64,000 bases of DNA from Diphasiastrum complanatum (lineage: Eukaryota > Streptophyta > Lycopodiopsida > Lycopodiales > Lycopodiaceae): NCBI GenBank assembly GCA_029204225.1, contig CM055100.1, positions 20,409,589 through 20,473,588 of the forward strand. The letters are read 5' to 3'. The number at the start of each line of letters is the position of its first letter. Positions within the stretch are counted from its first letter, which is position 1. A model generated the notes under the pieces. The model saw only the letters and a program-made list of their open reading frames with translations. It had not been told where the DNA came from and searched no databases. The translations under genes and the position numbers were made by a program. Of the stretch, positions 26,786 through 37,572 are shown piece after piece.

Positions 26786-26848
<63 letters not shown>

Positions 26849-27361
26849 ATGGGACTCCATAGTGCACTGGAGGGGTCCATGGCCATCTATATGAGGGTAG
26901 TAGGGCGCCCATTGGAAGGGGGAAGATCTCTCTTGTTTGTTTTGCTTATGCTCCTGTTGCTACTTGTGTGTAGAGTGCCTTCTTGTGGTAGTATGCTTAG
27001 GGTTTGGATCTTGCTTATGTATGGGACATAAGTAGGGTTTGGATCTTGAGTATGCTATGGAGTGTTGTGGTATGTTTGTGATTTGTTTATGGTTAGCAAA
27101 GGGGTGCTAGATAGGTCTTGCTTGGAGCTTGGATCTAGCTATGGTTGGGTGGTGAATACTTGAGGCCAACTTGTTATCTATCTTTGTGTTTAAAGAGTAG
27201 GGACACAGGTGGAGGAGAGATCCTTGGAGGCTTGCAGATCCTTACTTGCAGGTGGAGGCATCCTAGCTTGGGGAGCATCTTGAAGCTTTGTAGGTTGCTT
27301 GGAGGACATTTGGAGGCTCTACCTTGGATTTGGAGGACTTCCTCACCTCTACTTGTAAAAT
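26254..27361 (+). mobile_element. Chromovirus LTR, copy 2
   Basis: It starts TGTTACATACCTATGTAAC and runs parallel to copy 1 (21147 onward) through TGGATAAGGACAGGTAAGTG, the CT tract and TTGGAGGACTTCCTCACC, then stops about 350 bp short: CTTGTAAAATTG joins directly to the primer site at 27362. The lost segment corresponds to roughly 22230-22580 in copy 1, and the break falls in AAAATTG, which also occurs just before the primer site in copy 1, suggesting a deletion by short homology. Confidence 0.8.
26788..26845 (+). repeat. CT microsatellite (58 nt) inside LTR copy 2
   Basis: Uninterrupted CT/TC run. The same site in LTR copy 1 (21682-21697) has only 16 nt, so the array grew or shrank after the two copies separated. 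Confidence 0.95.
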
Positions 27362-27373
27362 TGGTATCAGAGC
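27362..27373 (+). promoter_or_regulatory. Primer binding site (initiator-Met tRNA)
   Basis: TGGTATCAGAGC directly follows LTR copy 2. Only about 50 bp of plus-strand leader remain before minus-strand gag sequence begins. Confidence 0.85.
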
Positions 27374-27429
27374 TAGACAAAGGATGGTAATCTTTCTAAC
27401 CTTTTTTAAGTTCTATATGTCACATTTGA

Positions 27430-28423
27430 TCAAGGAAGTATCTGGGACTGGTTGGTATGAAGTGCACTCATTGCCAGTGTGTGCACCTCGATAGTGAGGG
27501 CACCACGTGTTCTCTCGTCTATGGTGGATTTGGCCAGTGGGTAACTGACCCGACAACTTAAGAGTATTTTGAAACTCTTTTGTGAGTTTCTCCATCTGTT
27601 GTTGGTGTTGCTGGTTAAGCAACTCCATCTGTGTTTTCCACAATTGTTCTCGAGTTTCGTCGTTTGTTCGAGCTTCTTGGACAACACGATGTGCTCTCCG
27701 TTCACGTGGTTCATCGACATCAGAGCCCTCGTCTTCCTCTCAAATGGCGTCAGACATGGCTTGTTTCAATGATGTATATTCATCATTGGAACGAAATTGA
27801 CATCTCATCCATCGTGGGAGTCCAACAAGGAACCAAATTATGAGCATAGACTCAGTGGGTTGTTCTTGTATCTGACTTTTTAATCTTTTAAATCGTAAAA
27901 TATAGTCACGTACTTTCTCATCTTTTGTCATGTTGATGTTACTTAGCTCGACAAAAGGACTTTCTATCAAGCGAAATGGCTTGAAGCGTTTGATAAAGGC
28001 CTCCTTCAAGAGTGACCAGTCACGTTTATCTTCACGATCAAGGTTAAAAAACCACTCTTGTGCTCGATCGATCATGGTCATCGAAAAGAGTTGTACCATG
28101 GCTTCCGGTGATGTCTCACCATAGACGTCACATGCGTTCTCAAAGACTTGAAAAAATCTTTGAGGATCAGTGTTACCATCGTACTTAGGTAAATCTAGCT
28201 TTTGGGTACGTTTTTCAGTACATGGAACATTATTCGCAAAAGCTCTATTTAAGTGAGCTTGTGCATGTGAAGATTCGGCAACATGAAAATGTGGTCGTTC
28301 ATATGGAGCTTCATAACGCATGGGTTTCCATCTGTCGAATGGGTTGGTGGATGGCTCTTGGACTTGGGATTTCATCCAAGAATTTCTGTTAAATCGAGCT
28401 TGTTCGGTGGATGGGGAGACCAT
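27430..28423 (-). mobile_element. Ty3-type gag remnant (Retrotrans_gag domain and degenerate knuckle)
   Basis: A 227-codon minus-strand frame (28423-27740) holds a Retrotrans_gag domain (PF03732 type): KLDLPKYDGNTDPQRFFQVF, MVQLFSMTMIDRAQEWFFNL, WSLLKEAFIKRFKPFR, and VRDYILRFKRLKSQI. Gag packages the element RNA into particles. After a stop, EEDEGSD and a Gln/Lys coiled-coil stretch (QLWKTQMELLNQQHQQQMEK) lead to CPHYRGAHTGNEC, a zinc knuckle whose second Cys is Tyr. The order domain, AM.DAI.EEDEGSD, coiled coil, knuckle matches the relic at 23.2-25.2 kb, so both come from the same element group. An in-frame stop directly precedes Met 28423; the frame upstream (MDRPYNPNSTEDYPP) may be part of the same gag. 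Confidence 0.85.
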
Positions 28424-29504
28424 TTATGGTGGATAGTCCTCCGTAGAATTCGGATTGTAAGGGCGATCCATAACAACTTGTAGAGTATCGTATGATTGTG
28501 TAAATAGGCTCCTGGATGCTTGTTACGGTGGCTACGGTTGTTGGAATGCAGTTGCTACGGGTCCACGGTGGCTGCGAGTGCAATGCGACCAGTGGCGGTT
28601 GATACGGCTGAATGTGGTGGCAGCGGTCTAATGCAGTGGTTGCGGTCTGTATGGTGGGGGCGTGTCATATGTGTAAGGCATAGTGCATCAGATGCAAATG
28701 GGAATAGACGATGGAAAATGTAATCGGTGGCAAGGATGTCGAGTGGAGATGGATGCGGTTAAATGTAGTGTCGTGGAATTTTTTTGATAGGTTTAGGACA
28801 GACGTATGCGAAAAATGATTGAGTATAATCAGAATGCAGTGGAACAATCGAATTTGTAGGTGGTCGTTATATTACGATCTTGCGATTTCCATGGTTCGAG
28901 GAGTGACAAGAGTGAATGACAGTGAAATGCGTGTGGTTGCGATGGTGGACGGATCCTACAGTTCGGGATGGAGGGCAACGGTTTGCGGTGGGTGATGTAC
29001 TTACGGGTTACGGTGGATTGCGAGTCCGTACAGATTGCGGTGGGTTGCGGTCCTCACGGTTAGCGACGGTTTGCGGTCATATAGTTTACAATGGGTTACG
29101 ATTGGTGGCGGTGGAATGTATGTATGCGGATTATTACGGGTGAAGGAATGACGTGAGTGGATTGTGGTCGCTATGGTTCAATACGGCAGGTGGAATCTCT
29201 GGGATTCGGTTTATATCGTTGGAAGAGTATAGGTGTGTGATGGCGGTGCTTACGATAGGTGTGGTGCTGTTGTTGACGATGGATATGGCTCAAGGCAATC
29301 ACTACGGTGTATGGTAGGTGTGTGCGATGGCTACGGTGCAAGGTGTGAAGCAATGGGGTTTTGTTGAATGTATTCCCTACGGCTCAATGCAGTTCTCACG
29401 GTGCAAAGCGGTCACTACGGGACAATGCGGTTGTTACGGCTGGAAGGTGGTCACAATGATTGCAGTGTGTTTTATGATGGTCTCAATGGTTCAAGGGTCG
29501 GTTG
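28424..29504. repeat. Degenerate tandem-like G/T-rich tract (TACGG, TGCGGT words)
   Basis: The plus strand is built from recurring words such as GCTACGG, GGTTGCGGT, AATGCGGT and TTACGG at irregular 12-30 bp spacing. No clean period could be set by eye. It lies upstream of the minus-strand gag and could be an expanded gag N-terminus or leader. Confidence 0.5.
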
Positions 29505-29875
29505 AGATCTGAGAGCATCCGTCGGTCGAGAACTGACGCGAGGGCATCGGTCGAGATCTGACGCGAGGGCGTCGGTCGAGATCGGACACGAGGTCGTAGG
29601 TTGAGTTCTGACGTGAGGTCGTCGGTTGATATTGGGACGGAAGATGTCGGTGACACGAGGTTGTCGGTCAAGAGCGTCGGTCGAGATGTGAGCGAATGTG
29701 TCGGTCGAGACGTGAGCAAGTGCGTCGGTTGAGATGAAACAAATGCATCGAGCAAATGCGTCGGTTGAGACGTGAGCAAATGCGTCAGTTGAGATTTAAG
29801 CAAATGCGTCGGTTGAGACGTGAGCAATGCGTCGGTTGAGACTTGAGCAAATGCGTCGGTTGAGATTTAACTCAA
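29505..29875. repeat. Minisatellite, about 24-27 bp unit
   Basis: At least a dozen imperfect units around GTCGGTTGAGACGTGAGCAA. On the minus strand the units stay in frame and encode a repeated LTSQPTHLL-type octapeptide, giving a spurious 114-codon frame at 29483-29827. The left part uses GGTCGAGATCTGACGCGAGG variants and the right part the GAGCAAATGC variants. Confidence 0.85.
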
Positions 29876-31502
29876 GACATGGCAGGATTGTTCTATAGTG
29901 GCTCGGTCGAGAGTCGATGTGTAGCAGTCCGGTCCAGACGAGAGTCGTGGCTCGGCTTGGGAAGGAGCATGAAGCGTCCGTTGAGACTGAGCTTCGCGCT
30001 AGTCAGGATGAAAGTGGTGTGGTCTGTAATGAAGGTGTGGGAGTCCTGAGAGCGATGGTTGTGCCGCACAGATCGGAATGGTTTGGGGCTGTTTAATGTC
30101 TGTGTAGCTGTGGAATGGCCCCAAATGTTCACAGATTCCACTCTATCTGTGAACACGGTTCTTTGGGTTTCTTTACTTTTTTGTTCTTTCTTCTGTAGTT
30201 ACGGTTCTTACGGATCTTCTTCTTTATAAGAACAGTTACTAGACATAAGTGTTACTCAGGTTGCAGCGTGTATTTCCCAGTCTGTCAGTGGGAGTCACGG
30301 ATCCGATACTCAGCTACATGTATTAACCAGCCATGTAACCAGTATTAGCTCAAGAAGATCAACGTTTTGGAACAGGGAGCAATCCTACCACTATCTACTA
30401 AATCAGAAAACAATCAAGAACAAGATTAACTACTCAAACAAGAAACAAGAAACAAGAAACTAGATTCCTAACAACATAGTAACAATCCAAGAATCAAGAA
30501 ACACTCATTTCTTGATGCTTAGATTGCCCAAGAACAATCAAGAACTGGATTGTAAGAAAGTATGCAAGATCTACACCACAAATCAGCCTATTTCGTTTAC
30601 TTGCATGCTGATTCCTACCTTATTCCACAAACAAGAAATGAATCCTAATCCACAACTAAGTAAGAAACAAGAAAACAAGATCCTGGTTAATCCACAATAC
30701 AAGGAAATCAAGCATGCTCATAGAAACTTCACTCAAGAACATTGCCATGAACAGGGAGCTTAGCAATTATCAAGAACTTGTGGAGGATCCTCTTTATTTG
30801 CTCCAGAGAACTTGACAATACATTCAAAAGCTCCTCACAAGAGAGGGGAGACCTTAAATAAGCAAGAAGGCTGCCCATGTGGAGCCCAAGTGGCAATTCC
30901 ACCAAATTAGAAATTACAGGTGGAATTTGCCCTTCCACTAAAGGTCATCATCAAAAGGTGGCTCACTCTAGCTAATTTAAGGGGGGTCTACATTTATTTA
31001 CAAAGCCTAGGAAATACGACTAGCTCCTACATGGTCGTTCCTTCTCTGGGATACACCATGTAGGCTCACATAGATATTTCACTGTCATCCTAGCTAGTAA
31101 TTTCTCGGCTCTCATGCTCGGCTCTCAGCTTCTTCTGCTCTCCTCCTTCTGAGACCTCCTCGGTCATGGGTGAGAGGTATTCTGTGTCTTTGGCTTGGCT
31201 CGGCATCTGGGGATTCTCTGGAATCTGCTAACACTCGTTGCCTTTTATTGTTTGTGCCGAAAATGAGATCTACCAGCCGCCCCTAATTGACTCGTGGAAA
31301 TACTTGGCTAGAAATTCATTGATTTTCTCCTCCACAGACTTGGGGTGTCAGAAGGCCTGGCTGACATATATGGTGCACGAGCCTCTTAATGAGGATGCTT
31401 GTCCTTCCTCGTGGCTATGGCTGGGACCTGTGTCTTGCCTTGGTCCCGCATCTCAGCACCTATATCATGAGGTCCTTGGTCTTGTCCGCCTGACCCCTGA
31501 TC
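29876..31502. other. No recognisable gene; possibly the LTR or leader of the minus-strand gag element
   Basis: Contains a short CAAGAAA repeat at about 30430-30460. No primer site on the minus strand was found, so the LTR is not demonstrated. Confidence 0.35.
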
Positions 31503-33728
31503 TTAACTTATCCCCCCTGTTGTCTGCTGGCCTTGGTCCTGGCTTGTACTTGACTGTGTAACATCAAAAACAGGTGGTGTTGGAATTACCAATGGGGTTG
31601 GTTGGGTCTTCTTCTCCATGAATTGCTGACAAGCCTTGAGGCCTGTTTGGCCTGAGCGAGCTCGTGAGTTGCGCTTGTCCGGTATTTGTCGAACTCCGTC
31701 TAGTAGCTGTTCAAAGTTTGGCAATACACCTACATCTGGCGCCTGAAGAGATTCATCTCTACTTGAGAGAGCGACCTTGAGTCTGGTGCGGGTTGAGCTA
31801 ACCAGGTGAGTTTTTCGCTTTGTAGGGCTGCACCTCCGTCGCCAGGCGCATATTCTCTGTTTCATAGATTTGTAATTGCGCCTGGAGGGGAGCAAGCTAT
31901 TGGGACGCTTCAAACTGAAGCTCTTGCACCTTTGTGGAGGCATCTGTCAGTGCATTGGAGAGTCTCTGGATATACTGGTTTAGGCCATCCTCCTTATGCT
32001 GCAGCTTGGCGATCTCCCGGTGCCCGTCTTGTTCATGTTGTTGAGTTATAAGGAGCTCTTGCTGCAGCATAGTGATTTCGGCTCGCACTTGGGTGTTGTT
32101 CGTTGCCAAGTGGAGTACTCGGCTATCCAATGTGGCCCTGACTCCTACCACATCCTAGATGTATGTTTCCAAGGCCTGGTACACCATCATTAAATCTGTT
32201 GGAATAGCATGTACGTTGGCACTGACAGGGGCTTGTGTGGTAGTGGCCCCGACGACCGGTATACCATCGTCATCGTTGTCTTCGATGAGGTTCTCTGGGG
32301 ACCTTCTGTCATCTGGGGTGGTGGGATCTGTCCGATCTAGTGATGGAATGAATATTGTTTGCACAAATGCGTCATCAGAAAACGGTTGGTTGCCCTCGGT
32401 GGCCTTTGATGGGGGGGTGTGGGAGAAACATAAGTGGAAACAAGGGTGGGGACAGTTTTGTCCAAATGAGAGAATGAGTGGAACAAAGGGGAACTGGAGT
32501 GTGGTATGGAGTACGAACAACAAAGATGGAGTGAAAGTGGTCTGGCATAGTGGTGAAAAGTCAATGACTTGCATCCACGCCAGAGTGTTTGAAGACAACT
32601 GAGAGTCAGAAGGATTGAACTAGAGAGGAACAACGATGGAAACAGGAGTAATAGAGGATGCGATAGTAATGGAAGGAGTAGTAGAAAGTGGAATAAAAGT
32701 AGAAGTAGTGTCAGAAGAGGAGATGAGAATGGAAACAGAAGCAGTCAATGTGGGTGGAGCAGAAAGAAAAGGAGCAGTAATAGAAACAGGAGTAGGGGGT
32801 TGTCCAGAAGAGGAAGTGGCGATGGTAGATGCTGGAGCTGTTACTAGTGTGGTGGTGGTGGTGCAACGTCTAGTGGTAGGTGGAGATGAGGAGGAAGGGG
32901 CAGCGCCACACATTCTTTTGCTGGCCGTCGTGTCAATAACTACAAGTTGGGAAGATCTGGATGCGATAGATGGAGGATAGAGGTTAGTGTGAGAAACTAT
33001 GGAAGATAGAAGGCTGGAACGGTGGAAACTGCACACTTTCGTCTCGAGAAGTGCACAGACAAAGTTACACAACACGGGGCTGCTGCGATACGCTCACGGA
33101 TTTTGGGTGTGATGGATATTGTTAGTTCGTGGATGAGGAAGGAATGCCAGTCGTATGGCACAATTGTGGGGCCAGGGAATCCTAGGAAGGACTCCACTAT
33201 CTGACTTAGCAGCGTGAATTGGATTCTGTCCTTGCGAAATGTTGAAACAACCAAGAAGTTGTTCAACAGATGCGCAGCCGCTTGTATGACGGGTTATGTG
33301 ATAGCCTCTATCAGGTAATCGTTGTTAGTTTGGATCGGAATCTCTGGTGTAGTCTGGGCGACAAAAGGTTTGATCAGGGCTTTTGCCTGACGATGAGAAA
33401 TGGGTTGGCGGTCACCGGACATAATGTCGACGCTGACCATCGAGTCTGCGTTAATCCATACCTTGTACGTGGGTGATACCCTGGTACAGAAAATGAAAAC
33501 GTGGCTTCTTCGCGTCCCAGGTGGCGTAAGAGTGAAGGGCGAGCCCATGTTAATGTCAGAGTTAAAAAGCGTCGGGTACGGACCCATTTCTTCAAGAAGT
33601 GAGCCTACAATTTGGAGCCATGGTTTAATCAGGGCTTCATAAGGAAAGAGCCAAATCTAGGTGGCTGATGGTATTTTGCGCTGGATCACCTTTTTGGTGC
33701 CAGAGTCGTCAGAAGATGAGGAGGCCAT
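31503..33728 (-). pseudogene. Long decayed frame: globular N-part, Ser/Thr/Pro linker, coiled coil
   Basis: Minus strand. Met 33728 starts an Ala/Ser-rich N-terminus (MASSSSDDSGTKKVIQRK). One frame then continues for about 240 codons to 33000 with only two internal stops (TAG near 33658, TAA near 33294): EEMGPYPTLFNSDINMGSPF, KVWINADSMVSVDIMSGDRQ, FLVVSTFRKDRIQFTLLSQI. A Ser/Thr/Pro-rich stretch follows (33000-32620), then an acidic linker (NLIEDNDDDGIPVVGATTT) and a coiled coil (32151-31897: EITMLQQELLITQQHEQDGH, LQHKEDGLNQYIQRLSNAL). The last part (31943-31503) is charged and Pro/Gln-rich. I do not recognise the family. The architecture resembles accessory or gag-like frames of some plant LTR elements, but it could equally be a captured host gene. 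Confidence 0.4.
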
Positions 33729-34985
33729 CTTAGCAGTGATAGTTATAGTGCGAAAAAGTAGGAAAAATGGTGGAAAAGATAAAAAGTGGTGGAAACGAGA
33801 AAATTGTGAATAACAAGTGTTGGATGGTAAAAACAACAGTCAAAGTGCAGATCTGGGTTCAAAGTATGCAGCTGGTGGCTTGTATGAAGTTTGGTCGCAT
33901 TCAGAGAACTTGGAAAATTTGGTCGAAAATTGAACAGAGCTTCACCAGGAAAAGTTAATAATGACTCGAATTGGCCCTTATATAGTGGAAATTAGAGTAC
34001 GTATTAGGTGAAATCCACTTTTCCTTGCTCAGTTCCACCCAAATTTTGGTAGAGACCTTATTCACAAAATTCTAAGACCTCAGAGAAGTCTGCGAGAGTT
34101 CAGAAGGTGATTTGACTGCCCTGCGAAGGTTCTGCAAGGGTTCGGACAGTCTGTGACGGTTCAATCATCGTATGGAGTGAATGCTCCCACAACTTATTCA
34201 TGTGGTTGGATTCAAGATCAGACCATGTAGATAGGCTAATTTCACTGCTCTGATTTCATTTATGCCCCTGACAAAGGTTGGTTTGATGATCTTGATGCTC
34301 TGCGAAGGTTCTGAAGATTCTGCTTCCTACAACCCTTGCATACACTAAAAAATGATGTTTTCTCCATCAGTAACTCTCATGGAGATTTTTATGGATGCAT
34401 ATGGGTTAGATCTAGTGACTTTCCAAGTTTCAAGAGCTATCTCCCAAGGGATCTCCAAAAATCATGAGAAAGTGCTCTTTTAGAGTGTTTTTTAACCAGA
34501 TCTTGAGATTCTCTGAATTTTAACTTTTCCAAACTGGTAATCTGCTTCATCCATATTAGATTTGATTGTAAGTAGGTCTCTGGAAGTTTTGATAGATATT
34601 TGGTAGCAGATCCATCAGTTCTAGGTGAATTTTGCCCTTAATTTGTCATAGTTAGTGAGATCGAGGTCTCTGATCTGCAAACTAGGCCTTATTGATGATC
34701 TACTTTCCTATTGATCCTATCTAGATCTAGATTTCACTTGGATCTTGATGGATTTCTCCTAATCTAGCAAGATCTAGCTGAATCTTGATGGATCTAGATG
34801 GATCTGGCTTTATCTGGCTAGATTTGGCTTGATCTTCCTGTATCTAGTTGTGATGGTCGAACAAATAAACTTTTCGTGACATGCCACCACCAACCTGGAT
34901 TTGTCTCACTGCGGTGGCCAGTACTTGTGCAACTGGCTACCATTGATGGATGTGTCGAAAGGCATCCCATCTAGGTTCTCCAGAT
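33729..34985. other. Non-coding; GATCTAG-rich low-complexity part
   Basis: From about 34660 to 34850 the word GATCTAG and near variants (GATCTGG, GATCTTGATGG) recur many times. No gene seen. Confidence 0.5.
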
Positions 34986-36200
34986 TCACGGCTCCATGAT
35001 TAAGAATTTCTTTGATCCGATAAGGACCCTCACTTGTGAATTTTGATTTCCCTTGATCGCCTTGGTTTTATACATCGGGACTAGATCTCCGGAACGAAGA
35101 TCCTTCTTTTGTAACCTGCGATCGTGCCATGCTTTGCATCTTTTCTTTTCAGTTGCCAGTGTATGCATAGCTAGGAAGCATGTTTCACAGAACTTATGCA
35201 GAGCTTTATGGCGTAATTGTAGAGATTTGGATTCATCAAGGCATTTTATTGTGATGAAGGGACTAAAAACTCTACTGGCATTATGACATCCTGACCATAT
35301 ACGAGTTGGAATGGCATTTGGTCAGTGCTTCCCTTGTATGTTGTCCTGAATGCCCACAAAGCAGCATGCAACTTGTGTTCCCAATCCAATCTGCTAGCTT
35401 CGACTGTTTTTGTGAGCATGCTACACATGATCTTATTGGATAATTTTGCTTGCCCATTACCCCGAGGATAATAAGGCGTATTGGTTCTATGGATCATGAA
35501 GAATTTCTCCAACATAACCTTGATGGTCTCATTGATGAAATGACTTCCGCGATCGTTGACAATCTCCATCGGGCATCCAAAGTGCACAATGATATTTTCA
35601 TAGAGAAACTTGGCAGTGGTCCTAGCATCAGCTACTCTTACTGCCTTGGCTTCAACCCACTTGGTGAGATAGTCGGTGGCCACGATTATGTATGGAGCCT
35701 AGGTGCTTCTTGCTGCAAGGTGAATTGGACCAATGTAATTCAATCTCCACTTTTCAAATGGTGCTTGGGCTAAGACCGGGTGCAGTAGGTCATAATTCAA
35801 TCTTGTTGGTCTCCTTGCCCTTTGGCACACATCGCACTTCCTCAAGTATTCCTCCATATCCTTATGAATCGTTGGCCACCAACATCCTGAATTCAGGACC
35901 TTGCAAACTGTAATGTCGGATGCAAAATGGCCTCCACCCATGTCTTAATGTGAAAGCAAAATGATCAAGGTGACCTCATGAGGAAGAATACACTGCCGAA
36001 GAATCCCATCTGGTCCTCTTCGGTACAATTGGCCGGCAATCAACTGATAAGGTCTAGCTTTCAAGATCAATTTTCGCTTATTCCCCTTTGGTAGTGATTT
36101 GTCTGGTTGGCCCTGCATTAGATATTCAACTATGTCAGCAGCCCACTCCAGTATTGTGTCTACGTAAAATAAGACAGCATTGGCCAGCTCATCATTGAGA
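34986..36200 (-). mobile_element. Ty3/Gypsy integrase fragment (Athila/Tat-like), catalytically broken
   Basis: Minus strand. About 36200-35945: DTILEWAADIVEYLMQGQ and LIAGQLYRRGPDGILRQC, the RNase H to integrase junction. 35941-35699: zinc-binding HF...H...C..C segment with KCDVCQRARRPT, then NYIGP where DFIGP or DYIGP is normal. 35683-35246: YLTKWVEAKAV, MEIVNDRGSHFIN, NTPYYPRGNGQAKLSNK, HAALWAFRTTYKG and FQLVYGQDVIMPVEF. 35168-34986 is the integrase C-terminus (CKAWHDRRLQKKDLRSGDLV). The motifs point to a non-chromodomain lineage such as Athila/Tat. The first catalytic Asp (to Asn) and the Glu (GQAE to GQAK) are lost, so it is inactive. Confidence 0.85.
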
Positions 36201-37464
36201 ACCATATTCACAATTTCAATGGCCACATTAGCATCCAACTTAAAAAGCCTTCCTTGCTTAATGCCACTAGCTATGCACTTATCACTTTTCAAAATGGAAC
36301 ACATTCCATTCTTGAAATGTACATCTAGTCCATTGTCCATTAGTTGACCAACACTAAGCAAGTTTTTTTTGTAATGGATGGAACATACAAAACATTATCA
36401 AGATCTATCCTCATAGATGATCCTAAGCATAATGGAATAGACCCTATGCCATTTTATGTTACATTCTTGATCACTAGCAAGGTATATTGACTTCTTAGAA
36501 TCATTACAAGAAAGTAGAGTAGAAAAATAATGCTTATTGAATGACATGTGGGAGCTAGGCCCACTGTCAATCCACAATGTCTCTTGGCTTGATCTTGGTG
36601 TAGATGCTACCATCAAGGATGTGTTGAAGCCATCATCTTCCTCCTCCCCTTGTGCAAGGTCGCCTTGATCTTCACTCCCTTGTGCATTCTTCTTCTTATA
36701 ACATTCGGAAGCAAAGTGTCCTCTCTTCCCACAAAAGAGACACTTAAACTTGGCTTTGTTCTTTTGCTTCTCTTTGGAGGTAGATCTTCCATCATTTGCC
36801 TTGTCCTCCTTGCCTTGGAACTTCTTGAATGGATGAGCCTTTTGATGTAAAGTTTGCTTTCTCATCACCATTATGTAGTGACAAAGAAACCATTCTTGTT
36901 TTGAGGTGTAGAATCCTACTCTCCTCGGCCACAAGAACATTATGCAACTTATCAATTGATGGAAGTTGGTCGTGAATAGCAAAAGATTGAACTATATTAG
37001 AGAACTCATCACCTAATCTATTCAAAATTACTTGTACTAGTTCATTGTCTTGGATCTTCTCTCCTATAGATCCCAATTCTTTGTTCAAAGCTTTTACTCT
37101 CAGGACATACACTTGTCCATTTTTTCCACTTCCCCTCATATAAGCACTCTTGAAGTGTTATTGGATTCATAAATATTCTTTAGTGAATCCCAAGCCTCTT
37201 TTGATGAGGCACAAGAAGCCACCTTCTTCAAGAGGTCATTGCTTACATTCAACTTTAAGCAATGTAAGGCTAATCTAGCCCTCTTCTTGTATTCGCTGCT
37301 TGAGGCCCTTTTTCAACTCCTAAAACAATATCAAAGAGGTCATGGATCACAAGTAGTGATTCCATCCTCACTTTCCAAATGGAACAGTTTGTGGAAGTTA
37401 GTTTCTCACTAGATTCTAACAAATATCCACCCATGGATGACATATTGACTACCAAGCATGTCAA
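36201..37464 (-). mobile_element. Ty1/Copia gag-protease fragment
   Basis: Minus strand. 37464-37270: gag start, KLTSTNCSIWKVRMESLLVI. 37139-36792: gag UBN2-type segment with LVQVILNRLGDEFSNIVQSF. 36982-36398: zinc knuckle CLFCGKRGHFASEC (classic CX2CX4HX4C), then the protease LWIDSGPSSHMSF. 36361 downward: LSVGQLMDNGLDVHFKNGMC and KQGRLFKLD, the pre-integrase linker. At about 36200 the same open frame passes into Ty3 sequence. The gag core between 37270 and 37139 is frameshifted; integrase, RT and LTRs were not found. Confidence 0.88.
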
Positions 37465-37572
37465 TACGAATCAGATCCTGAAACCAGCATATCTTCACCC
37501 ACGTGTTACACCATGGACACACCAATTACATTTGGAGTGAATATGATAAACGTAGCATGGCTATCAGCGTAA

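Noticed and set aside
29483-29827. 114-codon frame with LTSQPTHLL repeats as a repeat protein gene
   Set aside because: Explained by a minisatellite whose unit is near a multiple of three; no flanking conserved domain.
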